DNA of 64,000 nt from Thiodiazotropha sp040506775 (GCA_040506775.1 JBEVWC010000029.1:11874-75873); one strand, 5' to 3'; shown: positions 18,304 through 27,612, numbered from the stretch's first letter. Numbers and translations are program-made. The notes: generated by a model from the sequence alone, not told the origin.

Positions 18304-18494
18304 ATGTATCTGGGTTTTGCCCTCGCACTGGCAGTGCATTGCGCAGGGCCTGGGCACACACTCCGTTTCCCCTGGTGCTGTAGTTCATACTCATCGCAGA
18401 CCGTTGGCACATGCCTTTTGAGAAAAGGGCCATGACCGAGCACTTCGGCGAGGCCTATATCGACTACGCCAACTGAGTAAGACGCTGGCTGTAA
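18304..18494 (+). pseudogene. Decayed isoprenylcysteine methyltransferase-like fragment
   Basis: The DNA encodes MYLGFALAL at its start, then loses frame, and later reads FILIADRWHMPFEKRAMTE and FGEAYIDYAN, a stop (TGA), then VRRWL and TAA. This matches the C-terminal half of the intact gene at 15527-15970, including the final RRWL. The 5' half is missing and a GTTCCCACGC repeat sits at the break. One frameshift and one in-frame stop show it is inactive. The rest of the 18069-18874 gap has degraded repeats: a stretch near 18131-18168 resembles one near 18511-18548, and a REP-like sequence lies near 18590-18670. Confidence 0.85.
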
Positions 18495-18744
18495 TCCTGA
18501 CATAATCTGAGGATATTCCGTGGAGCCGCCGCCGGTATGATCGGGACCAGGGTCTGTTAACACTAATCCAACATGCGCTGCATGCCTTTAGCCGGATGCA
18601 GCATCGCGTAATCCGGGATGGATCGTGGCGACACGCACTTCTCGGGTTCCGCTACGCTTCACCTGGGCCCGAATGAATGGCTCATGGTCAGCTCGATGCA
18701 TTTTGTTAACACCCGATTTGCCTAACTTGTCGTATTTCTCCCTC

Positions 18745-18782
18745 CTCGTTCGTTGTAGTCATTGTGAGACACAACAAACGAG
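18745..18782. promoter_or_regulatory. Inverted repeat upstream of the VOC/YCII/SRPBCC/sigma operon
   Basis: CTCGTTCGTTGT and ACAACAAACGAG form a 12-bp inverted repeat with one mismatch and a 14-base loop, about 95 bases before the first gene of the operon. It could be an operator or an RNA hairpin in the leader. No sigma promoter elements can be called with confidence. Confidence 0.4.
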
Positions 18783-18874
18783 TCAGCGGATATGCCTTAT
18801 GAAGCGTCTGATCGTCGTCACTTGTGAGGCTTGGCTCACTGAACCATAAAAACGCAAACCTGGAGGAATGACCC

Positions 18875-19363
18875 ATGAATCAAACCGTTAAACCCATCCC
18901 TGAAGGCATGCACAGCCTGACACCCTACCTGACGGTGAAGGACGCGCCAGCAGCCATCGACTTCTATTGCAAAGCCTTTGCGGCACAGGAGCAGGCCCGG
19001 GTCCCGGGTCCTGATGGCCGACTGCTGCATGCCAGTGTAACGATCGGGGACTCGGTGCTGATGCTGTCTGAGGAGTTTCCCGAGTTCGGCGGCACCTCCC
19101 CCCTGGCACTGGGCGGTTCACCGGTTTCCATCCACCTGTATGTCGAGGATGTGGACAGCGCATGGGAGCGCGCGATTGCGGCAGGCTGTGAGATCACCAT
19201 GCCGCTGGCCGATGCCTTCTGGGGGGACCGGTTTGGCGCCTTGCGCGATCCCTTCGGTCACCACTGGTCACTGGCCATGCACATCCGGGACATGTCGGTT
19301 GAGGAAACCGTTGCCGCCGCGGCCAACATCGATTTCAGCGCCAACTGCGGCGAGGCAAACTGA
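18875..19363 (+). CDS. VOC-family protein (PhnB/glyoxalase-like)
   Basis: A 162-residue vicinal-oxygen-chelate fold protein. It reads YLTVKDAPAAIDFYCKAF at the first beta-alpha unit, ALGGSPVSIHLYVEDVDSAWERA in the middle and GDRFGALRDPFGHHWSLAMH at the end, the usual PhnB-like pattern. Its reaction cannot be told from sequence. GGAGGA lies 8 bases before ATG 18875. It is the first gene of a tight operon (VOC, YCII, SRPBCC, sigma factor). Genes of these families are typically carried next to ECF42-type sigma factors. Confidence 0.88.
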   Translation: MNQTVKPIPEGMHSLTPYLTVKDAPAAIDFYCKAFAAQEQARVPGPDGRLLHASVTIGDSVLMLSEEFPEFGGTSPLALGGSPVSIHLYVEDVDSAWERAIAAGCEITMPLADAFWGDRFGALRDPFGHHWSLAMHIRDMSVEETVAAAANIDFSANCGEAN

Positions 19364-19365
19364 TC

Positions 19366-19722
19366 ATGGCCTATCTTTTGATCATCCGGGAACCCCGCGG
19401 GCAAAGGGCGCAGCGCAGCGTGGAACAGGGCAGACAGGTGTACGACGAGATGCTGAAGTTTGGCGAGGGTCTGGCCAAACGCGGCCTTCTGGTTGCGGCC
19501 GAATCCCTTCGGGATGACAGCCACGGCGTGCGTGTCAGCCTGCGGGATGGCAAGACCAACCTGATGGACGGCCCGTTCACCGAATCCAAGGAGATGGTCG
19601 GTGGTTTCTTTCTCATCGATGTCGGCCTGCAGGAGGAGGCCATCGAGATCGCCCGGCAATGTCCGGCCGCCGCATTCGCCACCGTGGAAGTGCGTGAACT
19701 GGCCCCCTGTTACACCCGTTGA
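19366..19722 (+). CDS. YCII-related (DGPF-domain) protein
   Basis: A 118-residue protein of the YCII/DGPF family: LIIREPRGQRAQRS at the N-terminus, KTNLMDGPFTESKEMVGGFFLIDV with the diagnostic DGPF, and EIARQCPAAAFATVEVREL. The family has a ferredoxin-like fold and an undefined function, possibly a hydrolase-like or regulatory role. It begins two bases after the VOC gene stop. DGPF proteins are the characteristic companions of ECF42 sigma factors. Confidence 0.88.
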   Translation: MAYLLIIREPRGQRAQRSVEQGRQVYDEMLKFGEGLAKRGLLVAAESLRDDSHGVRVSLRDGKTNLMDGPFTESKEMVGGFFLIDVGLQEEAIEIARQCPAAAFATVEVRELAPCYTR

Positions 19723-19735
19723 AGGAGCGTGAACC

Positions 19736-20197
19736 ATGACAACCCAAGCCAACACCGTGTTACTGCTGAGAGTCCTCAAGGCGCCGCCGGAGCGGGTCTT
19801 TCGGGCATTCATCGACCCTGATGCCAAGGTCCGCTGGGAACCCCCTTTCGGCTTTATCGCCAAGGTACATGAGTGGGACCTGCGCGTAGGGGGATCTTAC
19901 AGGATGTCCTTCATCAACTTTTCCACCGGTAAGGAGCACAGCTTTGGGGGCAAAATCCTCGAACTGGAGGAGAATCGCAAACTCGTGGTGAGCGACGCTT
20001 TCGACGATCCGGGCCTCGCCGGCAGCATGCGCACCACGGTACAGATCCGCCCGGTACTCAACGGCACGGAACTGACCATCGAGCAGTCCGGCATTCCCGA
20101 GGTCATGCCATTGGAGTTCTGCTACGCCGGCTGGCAGGAGTCCCTGGTGCAACTTGCACAACTGGTCGAAGCGGATATTCCGGACGATGCCTGTTGA
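19736..20197 (+). CDS. SRPBCC / AHSA1-like protein
   Basis: A 153-residue START/Bet v1-type protein: LLLRVLKAPPERVFRAFIDPDAKVRWEPP at the start, then GGSYRMSFINFSTGKEHSFGGKILELEENRKLVV and GWQESLVQLAQLVEAD at the end, as in AHSA1-like (SRPBCC) proteins. It should bind a hydrophobic ligand, but none is known. GGAG precedes ATG 19736. Its last codons overlap the start of the sigma factor gene. Confidence 0.88.
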   Translation: MTTQANTVLLLRVLKAPPERVFRAFIDPDAKVRWEPPFGFIAKVHEWDLRVGGSYRMSFINFSTGKEHSFGGKILELEENRKLVVSDAFDDPGLAGSMRTTVQIRPVLNGTELTIEQSGIPEVMPLEFCYAGWQESLVQLAQLVEADIPDDAC

Positions 20198-21467
20198 CCC
20201 AAGCGCCACCCTGGAAGCGGTGTGGAAACTGGAGTCAGGGCGGGTCATCGCCACCCTGCTGAGAATGGTGCGCGACCTGGACATCGCCGAGGAACTGGCG
20301 CAGGACGCCCTGCTCAGCGCTTGGGACAAGTGGCGCAGCCAGGGTCTCCCGGAGCATCCCGCCGGGTGGTTGATGACCGCGGCGAAAAACCGGGCGATCG
20401 ATCACCTGAGACGCCAGACCGTCTACGGGGAGATTCGACAGAGCCTGAGTCATCAAACCCCTGACCGCACCCCGGCCAGTCAGACCGAGGAGGCTGCTGA
20501 CGCACAGATCGATGACGACGTGTTGCGCCTGATGTTCACCGTCTGCCACCCCCTGCTCTCCCCCGATTCCCGGGTGGCCCTGGCGTTGCGCCTGGTCAAC
20601 GGTCTCAGTGTTGCGGAAATCGCCCGTGCCTACCTGGTGCCCGAAACCACCCTGGCGCAACGCATCACCCGTGCTAAACGCACCCTGAAATCCGCCCGGG
20701 TCCGTCTGGAGTTGCCGGAGGGAGCGGAACGGGAGGCACAGCTCGCCTCGGTGCTCGAGGCGATCTACCTGATCTTCAACGAGGGATACACCGCTACGAG
20801 CGGCCCCCAATGGATGCGCCCGACCCTGTGCCAGGAAGCCCTGCGTCTGGCCCGCAGCCTGGCCGGTCTGGTGACTACGGACAGCGAGGTGTTTGGACTG
20901 GCCGCGCTCATGGAATTCCAGGCATCCCGGTTATCCGCGCGGATGGATTCTGCAGGAGAGGCGGTGCTGCTGGCGGAACAGAACCGGGCCCTCTGGGATC
21001 CGTTGCTGATACGTCGTGGATTTACCTATCTGGAACAGGCGTTTGGCTTGCAACAACCCGTCGGCATGTACTGTCTGCAGGCCGCTATCGCCGCCTGTCA
21101 TGCCCGCGCGAGCACCTGGGAAACGACCGACTGGGAAGAGATCACCGCACTTTACGATGCCCTGCTGCAGATTCACCCAACACCGGTAGTCGCCCTGAAC
21201 CGCGCTGTGGCCGTCAGCCTGTCGGAGGGTCCCCAGGCCGGGCTTGAGATCGTCGATGACCTGCGTAATGAGCCGCAACTCTCCACCTATCACCTGCTCT
21301 ACAGCGTGCGCGGGGATCTTCTGCAGAAGCTGGGGCGACACGCGGAGGCCAGTCGGGAGTTTCTGCACGCCGCCGCCCTCACCCGCAATGAACAGGAGCA
21401 ATCCCTGATGCAGCGCCGGGCTACCGAGTGCATCGAGCAGGATTCAGCGGGCAGGAACATCAACTGA
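20187..21467 (+). CDS. ECF-type RNA polymerase sigma factor, ECF42-like
   Basis: A 426-residue sigma factor: region 2 at about 10-75 (RDLDIAEELAQDALLSAWDKW), region 4 at about 125-175 (GLSVAEIARAYLVPETTLAQRITRAKRTL) and a long C-terminal extension, of about 240 residues, with TPR-like helices and the stretch AIYLIFNEGYTATSGPQW. This extension and the DGPF/YCII neighbour define the ECF42-type group (DUF6596). No anti-sigma factor is adjacent; in this group the C-terminal extension is thought to control activity. The start is ATG 20187, overlapping the SRPBCC gene by 11 bases; an upstream frame from 20154 is less likely. Confidence 0.88.
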   Translation: MPVDPSATLEAVWKLESGRVIATLLRMVRDLDIAEELAQDALLSAWDKWRSQGLPEHPAGWLMTAAKNRAIDHLRRQTVYGEIRQSLSHQTPDRTPASQTEEAADAQIDDDVLRLMFTVCHPLLSPDSRVALALRLVNGLSVAEIARAYLVPETTLAQRITRAKRTLKSARVRLELPEGAEREAQLASVLEAIYLIFNEGYTATSGPQWMRPTLCQEALRLARSLAGLVTTDSEVFGLAALMEFQASRLSARMDSAGEAVLLAEQNRALWDPLLIRRGFTYLEQAFGLQQPVGMYCLQAAIAACHARASTWETTDWEEITALYDALLQIHPTPVVALNRAVAVSLSEGPQAGLEIVDDLRNEPQLSTYHLLYSVRGDLLQKLGRHAEASREFLHAAALTRNEQEQSLMQRRATECIEQDSAGRNIN

Positions 21468-21602
21468 CCGACGTTGGCTGGACTGGTAACGGAACACCCG
21501 GTCATCGGTTGGAATTTGAAGATTTTCCTATCCTGCCTGAACCCGGATTCCGCTTTGCTCCATCCGGGCTACTCGATGTCGGAGCTTGCTCACAGCTCAC
21601 TC

Positions 21603-21707
21603 GTTCCCACGCTCCGCGTGGGAATGCAGACCAAAGGCCAGACAAACATCTCAACATGAAATGCTCATTATGGATTGGGTATGCGTTCCCACGCAGAGCG
21701 TGGGAAC
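21603..21707. repeat. Paired GTTCCCACGC palindromes forming a ~105-bp element
   Basis: Two copies of the hairpin lie at 21603-21624 (TCC loop form) and 21685-21707 (AGA loop form) in opposite senses, with 60 bases between them. The flanks GGAATGCA and TGCGTTCC also mirror each other, so the pair looks like a BIME-like unit. The 21468-21910 gap contains nothing else that I can support apart from the promoter region expected before the uvrA-like gene. Confidence 0.75.
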
Positions 21708-21910
21708 GCGTCCAACTGTAGAAAAATATTGATCCGCCCTGGAGCCGATTGTTGAGGGCAACCACAACACCTTACTGGTACTCTTACGGCCATCAACACC
21801 AGGCTACGCTGCGCATCGAAACCGGGTATAAACACCGGAATTTCACCCCTTGATACCCGGAGTGCGATTCCTGACAATGCCAAGTTTGCTTCTTCTCAAC
21901 GGGTGCGGCT

Positions 21911-24900
21911 ATGAGCGATGACTCGATCAAAATCGTCGGTGCGCGGCAGAACAATCTCAAGAACCTGGATCTGTCGCTGCCGCTCAACGAACTGATCGTG
22001 ATCACCGGGGTGTCCGGTTCCGGCAAATCCTCACTGGCTTTCGACACGGTCTATGCCGAGGGTCAGCGACGCTACGTGGAAACCTTCTCACCTTACGCCC
22101 GCCAGTTCCTCGACCGCATGGACCGGCCCCAGGTGGAGCGTATCGAAGGCATCCCGCCGAGCATCGCCATCGACCAGACCAACCCGGTGCGAACCTCACG
22201 CTCCACCGTGGGCACCATGACCGAGTTGAACGATCATCTGAAACTGTTGTTCGCCCGTGCGGCCTCCCTGTTCTGCCACGGTTGTGGACGACCGGTGGAA
22301 CGGGATACCCCGGAGGGGATTTACAAACAGCTGGTGGCGTTATCCGGCAGCAGCAATCCCCGGGTGGTCATCACCTTCGCCATCGAGGTACCCCATAATT
22401 TCACCCGGGACGAGATCCGCCAGGTGCTGGATCAGCAGGGATACACCCGGGTCCACAGTGAACAGGACAACCGAATCGAGGTGGTGCAGGACCGGATGCG
22501 CCTGGATGCAGAGCACCGGGGTCGTCTGGTGGAGGCGCTCGAGATCGCCCTTGAAAAGGGCCACGGGCAATGTGCCGTTTACCCGTTGGACGAGAACCGG
22601 GAGGCGGGGGAACCCTGGAAATTCTCCAGCGGCCTGCACTGCGCCCACTGCGACATCGACTATCGGGAACCCCAGCCCAACATCTTCTCCTTCAACTCCG
22701 CACTCGGCGCCTGCGAAAGCTGCCGCGGTTTTGGCCGCACCATCGGCATCGACTGGAACCTGGTCGTCCCCGACGATTCCCTGTCCCTCAGCGACGGCGC
22801 CATCAAACCGTTCCGCAGCGGTTATTCCATGGAGTGCCAGGAGGACCTGATGCGTTTCGGGCGCAAACGCGGCATGGATCTGCAGACCCCCTGGCGGGAC
22901 CTGGACCCGGCCACCCGCGACTGGGTGATCGAGGGGGACGGGGCCTGGGATGGTAAGACCTGGTACGGGGTACGCGAATATTTCGAATTTCTCGAGAGCA
23001 AGGCCTACAAGATGCATATCCGGGTGATGCTCTCGAAGTACCGCAGTTACGATGTCTGTCCCGAGTGTCACGGGGCACGTCTGAAACATCAGGCGCTCGA
23101 CTTCCGTCTCGGCAGCCGCAGCGAGGCGGATGCGGTACTCGATCCAAAGTTGCGCTTTCGTCATGACGGGATCGGCATGACCGACGAGGAGTTCCGCAAT
23201 CTGCCGGGACTGAGTATTCATGATGTGATGCAACTGCCCCTGAAACAGGCACACCGGTTTTTCAAGGATTTGTTTCGCGGAAAACGCCCAGCGGGCAGTC
23301 AAGCGAAACAGGCTCCGGGCGCATCCGCACACAGCGAATTCGAGTTGCTGCTCGACGAGATCCGTTCACGCCTCGACTACCTGCTGGATGTGGGACTTGG
23401 CTACCTGACCCTGGATCGTCAGTCCCGAACCCTCTCCGGCGGCGAAGTGCAGCGCATCAATCTCACCACCGCCCTGGGCACCTCCCTGGTCAATACCCTG
23501 TTCGTGCTGGACGAGCCGAGCATAGGCCTGCATCCCAGGGATATCGATCGCATCAACGGGGTGCTGGCCCGGCTGAGGGATGCCGGCAACTCCCTGCTGG
23601 TGGTGGAGCACGACCCGCAGATCATGCTGGCCGCGAACCGTATCCTGGATATCGGCCCGGGACCGGGGGAACGGGGCGGTGAGATCGTTTTCTACGGCAC
23701 ACCCAAGCAGCTGCTGCGGGACCGCAACTCACTGACCGGGCAGTACCTCAAGGGCGAGCGACAGGTCGCGGATTCCTACGAACCCGATCTCCCGGATGAA
23801 CAGGATGGCTACCTCAGCGTGCTCGGCGCTGCGGAACACAATCTGAAAGGCATCGATGTCCGCATCCCCCTCAACCGGCTGGTGACACTGACCGGGGTGT
23901 CCGGATCCGGTAAATCGACCCTGGTGCAGGACATCCTGTTCAACGCCGTTGCGAAACTCAAGGGCAATCCCGAGGAGATTCCCGGTGTCCACCGGGCGAT
24001 CGAGGGCGACGACAAAATCGACGCTGTAGTGATGCTCGACCAGGCCCCCATCGGCAAGAGCTCCCGTTCCAACCCGGTCAGCTACGTGGGCGCCTGGGAC
24101 GCGATACGCAAACAGCTCGCATCCAGCCGCCTTTCCCGGGAACGGGGTTATACCCCGGGCACCTTCAGCTTCAACTCCGGCAACGGCCGCTGCCCGGTGT
24201 GCAATGGCAGCGGCTTCGAACACGTGGAGATGCAGTTTCTCTCCGATGTCTACCTGCGTTGCCCCGAGTGCAACGGCAAGCGTTACCGCAACGAGGTGCT
24301 GGAGGTTGAGATCCGCGGCAAATCGGTGGCCGACATCCTGGAACTGACGGTGTCCGAAGCACTCAACTTCTTCCGTGAGCAGCGGGACATTCACAAGGTG
24401 CTGGAACCCTTGAAAGCGGTGGGCCTGAGTTACCTGCGTCTGGGTCAGCCGGTACCCACCCTCTCAGGCGGCGAGGCGCAACGACTCAAACTGGCGGGCT
24501 ACCTGGCCAAGAGCAGCCAACGCAAGCAGTCCGGTGAACGGCTGCTGTTCCTCCTCGACGAACCCACCACCGGACTGCATTTCGCCGACATCGCGGTACT
24601 CCTCAAGGCGCTGCGCCGGCTGCTGCTCAAGGGACACTCCCTGGTGGTGATCGAACACAATCTGGATGTCATCGCCGCCAGCGACTGGCTCATCGACCTG
24701 GGCCCCGAGGGGGGTGACGCGGGGGGCGAACTGGTCTGCGAAGGCACCCCGGCGGAGGTCGCCCGTCACCCCACCAGCCACACCGGCCGGGCGCTGCGGG
24801 ACTATCGGACGGCTCTGGATCAACTCGGCGGAAGCGCCCCCTCTCCCCTTGCGGGAGAGGGTCGGGGAGAGGGAAAACCCAACAACGCCATCCATATCGT

Positions 24901-27460
24901 CCACGCCCGGGAGCACAACCTGAAGAATGTCTCGCTGGAGATTCCCCGGGAGAAGTTCACGGTGATTACCGGTGTATCAGGCTCCGGCAAATCCACCCTC
25001 GCCTTCGATATCCTGTTCAACGAAGGCCAGCGGCGCTATCTCGAGTCCCTCAACGCCTACGCCCGCCAGTTCGTGCAGCCCGCTTCCCGTCCCGACGTGG
25101 ATGCGGTGTTCGGCATCCCGCCTACGGTCGCAATCGAGCAACGCACCAGCCGGGGCGGCCACAAAAGCACCGTCGGCACCCTCACCGAGATCCACCATTT
25201 CCTGCGCCTGCTGTTCGTCAAACTCGGCGTGCAGTACTGCCCGGAGTGCGAAGTGCCCATCGAGCCCCAGTCCCGGGATGCCATCCTCGGCCACCTGATG
25301 CAGACTTACCGGGACCGCAAGATCAACCTGCTGGCGCCACTGGTGGTGAATCGCAAAGGCATCTACAAGGAACTGGCCCAGTGGGCCGACCGCAAGGGCT
25401 ACCCGATCCTGAGGGTGGACGGTGAACCCCTGCCCACCAACGACTGGCCCCAACTCGATCGGTACCAGGAGCACAATATCGACCTGCCCCTGGGTGAACT
25501 GGTGGTCAAGCCGGAACAGGCGGACGAACTGCGGGAACGGCTCGACGAGGCCCTGGATCATGGCAAGGGCACGGTCCGGGTGGCGCTGGTCAAGCGCGGC
25601 GGAGACTGGGGTGAGGAGCACCACTTCTCCACCCACCGTACCTGCCCGAGCTGTGGACGCGGCTTCGAGGAACCGGATCCGAGACTGTTCTCCTACAATT
25701 CACGCCACGGCTGGTGCCCCGGTTGTTACGGTACCGGCACGGTGCTGTCCGGTTTCGATGCCGAGCAGAGCGGAGAAGAGGGCGAATGGCTGGAGCAGGA
25801 TCAGCAACCGGAAACCTGCCCATCCTGCGAGGGGGCACGGCTCAACGACGAGGCCCTGGCGGTCTATTTTCACGATTGGAACATCGCCGATTACGCCGCG
25901 GTGCCGGTCAGCGAAGCGATCGGTATCTTCAAGGAGCTGTCACTCAATGCGCGGCAACAGGCGGTCGGTCGGGATGTGATCCGCGAGATTGTCTCGCGCC
26001 TGGAATTTCTCCAGGAGGTGGGGCTCGGTTATCTCACCCTGGACCGCGCCGCCCCCACCCTGTCCGGAGGCGAAGCGCAACGTATCCGTCTCGCTGCCCA
26101 GCTCGGTTCCAACCTGCGCGGGGTCTGCTACATTCTCGATGAACCGACCATCGGACTGCATCCCCGGGACAACACCCTGCTGTTGAAAACCCTGAAAAAA
26201 CTCGAACACAAGGGCAACACCATCGTGGTGGTGGAACATGACGAGGAGACCATTCGCAGCGCCGAGCATGTGATCGATATCGGCCCCGGCGCCGGGGTGC
26301 GGGGTGGTGAGGTGATCCATACCGGCACGGTCAAACAGTTGGAGAAAAACAAGGCCTCCCTGACCGGACGGTTTCTTGCCCAGCCGTTGCAGCATCCGCT
26401 GATTGAACCCCGTCCTCAACAGATCCAGGCGCGGCTGTCGATCCAGGGCGCCTGCATGAACAACCTCAAAAACATCGATGTCAGCCTGCCGTTGCAGCGC
26501 CTGGTGTGTGTCAGTGGTGTCTCCGGTTCCGGCAAATCCACCCTGGTGCGCGATGTGATGGTCAGGAGCCTCAAGAGCCTGCTCGCCCGGGGCCGCAAGA
26601 AAGGGCGGATTTCCACGGATCATTTCCATGGTTGTGAACGCATCGACGGCTGGCAGGATATTCAGCGGGTGCTGGAAGTGGACCAGACCCCGATCGGCAA
26701 AACCCCCCGCTCCTGCCCCGCCACCTACGTCGGGTTCTGGGATGATATCCGCAAGCTCTACGCCCAGACCGAGGATGCGCGGATCCACGGCTGGAACGCC
26801 AGCCGCTTCTCCTTCAACACCAAGGGCGGACGCTGCGAAACCTGTCAGGGCCAGGGCATGACCCGGGTGGAGATGAGCTTCCTCCCCGACGTGAAGACCG
26901 TCTGCGAATCCTGCAATGGGGCCCGCTTCAACCCGGAGACCCTGGCGGTGCACTACCGAGGGCGGTCGATCGGTGATGTGCTCGCCATGAGTGTCGACGA
27001 GGCGGTGGAGTTCTTCGTCCACCACCCGAATGTTCACCACGCCCTGCAGCTGCTCCAGGACGTGGGTCTCGGCTACCTGACCCTCGGTCAGCAATCCCCC
27101 ACCCTCTCCGGTGGCGAGGCACAGCGGATCAAACTGGTCACGGAACTGGCCAAGGCCAAACCCAACGCCCGCACCTTCACCCCAACCCTTTATGTACTCG
27201 ATGAACCCACCGTCGGCCTGCACATGGCGGATGTGGAAAAACTCATCCGGGTGCTGCATCGACTGGTGGATGCGGGCCACTCCGCAGTGGTCATCGAACA
27301 CAATCTGGATGTCATCGCAGAAGCCGACTGGTGCATCGACATGGGTCCCGAAGGGGGTGACGCAGGGGGTGAAGTGGTGGTCGAGGGTACCGCCAGCACC
27401 TTGAAGAAAGCCGCCCGACGCTCCCGAACCGGCAAGGCCTTGAAACAGTTCCTGGGCTGA
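21911..27460 (+). CDS. uvrA: Tandem (double-length) UvrA excinuclease subunit A
   Basis: A single 1849-residue protein made of two UvrA units, residues about 1-970 and 990-1849. Each unit is a complete UvrA-type pair of ABC ATPase modules. Walker A motifs GVSGSGKSS/T occur four times (about residues 31, 661, 1019 and 1535), LSGGE signatures are repeated and zinc-finger Cys pairs (CPVCNGSG, CPECNG, CETCQGQG, CESCNG) occur in both halves. UvrA normally dimerises to find bulky DNA lesions and load UvrB; here one chain could supply both subunits. Double-length UvrAs are known in other bacteria, and a normal uvrA may lie elsewhere in the genome. The linker (about 975-990) is translated from a palindromic repeat. 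No strong ribosome site precedes ATG 21911. Confidence 0.92.
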   Translation: MSDDSIKIVGARQNNLKNLDLSLPLNELIVITGVSGSGKSSLAFDTVYAEGQRRYVETFSPYARQFLDRMDRPQVERIEGIPPSIAIDQTNPVRTSRSTVGTMTELNDHLKLLFARAASLFCHGCGRPVERDTPEGIYKQLVALSGSSNPRVVITFAIEVPHNFTRDEIRQVLDQQGYTRVHSEQDNRIEVVQDRMRLDAEHRGRLVEALEIALEKGHGQCAVYPLDENREAGEPWKFSSGLHCAHCDIDYREPQPNIFSFNSALGACESCRGFGRTIGIDWNLVVPDDSLSLSDGAIKPFRSGYSMECQEDLMRFGRKRGMDLQTPWRDLDPATRDWVIEGDGAWDGKTWYGVREYFEFLESKAYKMHIRVMLSKYRSYDVCPECHGARLKHQALDFRLGSRSEADAVLDPKLRFRHDGIGMTDEEFRNLPGLSIHDVMQLPLKQAHRFFKDLFRGKRPAGSQAKQAPGASAHSEFELLLDEIRSRLDYLLDVGLGYLTLDRQSRTLSGGEVQRINLTTALGTSLVNTLFVLDEPSIGLHPRDIDRINGVLARLRDAGNSLLVVEHDPQIMLAANRILDIGPGPGERGGEIVFYGTPKQLLRDRNSLTGQYLKGERQVADSYEPDLPDEQDGYLSVLGAAEHNLKGIDVRIPLNRLVTLTGVSGSGKSTLVQDILFNAVAKLKGNPEEIPGVHRAIEGDDKIDAVVMLDQAPIGKSSRSNPVSYVGAWDAIRKQLASSRLSRERGYTPGTFSFNSGNGRCPVCNGSGFEHVEMQFLSDVYLRCPECNGKRYRNEVLEVEIRGKSVADILELTVSEALNFFREQRDIHKVLEPLKAVGLSYLRLGQPVPTLSGGEAQRLKLAGYLAKSSQRKQSGERLLFLLDEPTTGLHFADIAVLLKALRRLLLKGHSLVVIEHNLDVIAASDWLIDLGPEGGDAGGELVCEGTPAEVARHPTSHTGRALRDYRTALDQLGGSAPSPLAGEGRGEGKPNNAIHIVHAREHNLKNVSLEIPREKFTVITGVSGSGKSTLAFDILFNEGQRRYLESLNAYARQFVQPASRPDVDAVFGIPPTVAIEQRTSRGGHKSTVGTLTEIHHFLRLLFVKLGVQYCPECEVPIEPQSRDAILGHLMQTYRDRKINLLAPLVVNRKGIYKELAQWADRKGYPILRVDGEPLPTNDWPQLDRYQEHNIDLPLGELVVKPEQADELRERLDEALDHGKGTVRVALVKRGGDWGEEHHFSTHRTCPSCGRGFEEPDPRLFSYNSRHGWCPGCYGTGTVLSGFDAEQSGEEGEWLEQDQQPETCPSCEGARLNDEALAVYFHDWNIADYAAVPVSEAIGIFKELSLNARQQAVGRDVIREIVSRLEFLQEVGLGYLTLDRAAPTLSGGEAQRIRLAAQLGSNLRGVCYILDEPTIGLHPRDNTLLLKTLKKLEHKGNTIVVVEHDEETIRSAEHVIDIGPGAGVRGGEVIHTGTVKQLEKNKASLTGRFLAQPLQHPLIEPRPQQIQARLSIQGACMNNLKNIDVSLPLQRLVCVSGVSGSGKSTLVRDVMVRSLKSLLARGRKKGRISTDHFHGCERIDGWQDIQRVLEVDQTPIGKTPRSCPATYVGFWDDIRKLYAQTEDARIHGWNASRFSFNTKGGRCETCQGQGMTRVEMSFLPDVKTVCESCNGARFNPETLAVHYRGRSIGDVLAMSVDEAVEFFVHHPNVHHALQLLQDVGLGYLTLGQQSPTLSGGEAQRIKLVTELAKAKPNARTFTPTLYVLDEPTVGLHMADVEKLIRVLHRLVDAGHSAVVIEHNLDVIAEADWCIDMGPEGGDAGGEVVVEGTASTLKKAARRSRTGKALKQFLG
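24837..24873 (+). repeat. Palindromic repeat read in frame as the linker of tandem UvrA
   Basis: CCCTCTCCC...GGGAGAGGG arms with a TTGC-type turn, followed by a second GGGGAGAGGG, are translated as APSPLAGEGRGEG. This is the usual protein reading of a widespread intergenic repeat. A related but imperfect repeat is at about 45036-45068 upstream of qor. Confidence 0.75.
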
Positions 27461-27483
27461 TCATCAGATAGCCGTATAGACCT

Positions 27484-27612
27484 GTAGCCCGGGTGAAGCA
27501 ACGCGTAACCCGGGAGGACGTGGCACCCACTTGATTCAGCGATGTAAAAACAAGCAACCAACACTCTCCGGGACCACTTCCCGGGTTCCGCTTCGCTGCA
27601 CCCGGGCTACGG
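27484..27612. repeat. Two opposite GTAGCCCGGG / CCCGGGTTCCG REP-like palindromes
   Basis: The first unit (27484-27515) starts GTAGCCCGGGTGAAGCAACG and ends CCCGGGA. The second (27580-27612) reads CCCGGGTTCCGCTTCGCTGC then ACCCGGGCTACGG, the opposite sense. Together they form a BIME-like pair in the gap after the tandem uvrA gene. A third copy is at 52094-52127. Confidence 0.8.

Noticed and set aside
18625..18849. Short frame with MKRLIVVTCEAW before the VOC gene
   Set aside because: It could be a leader peptide, but it has no ribosome site or attenuator structure, so it is not called.
25940..27301. 453-residue minus-strand frame under the tandem uvrA gene
   Set aside because: It is antisense to conserved UvrA motifs. 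Its length follows from GC-rich third-codon positions, not from coding.
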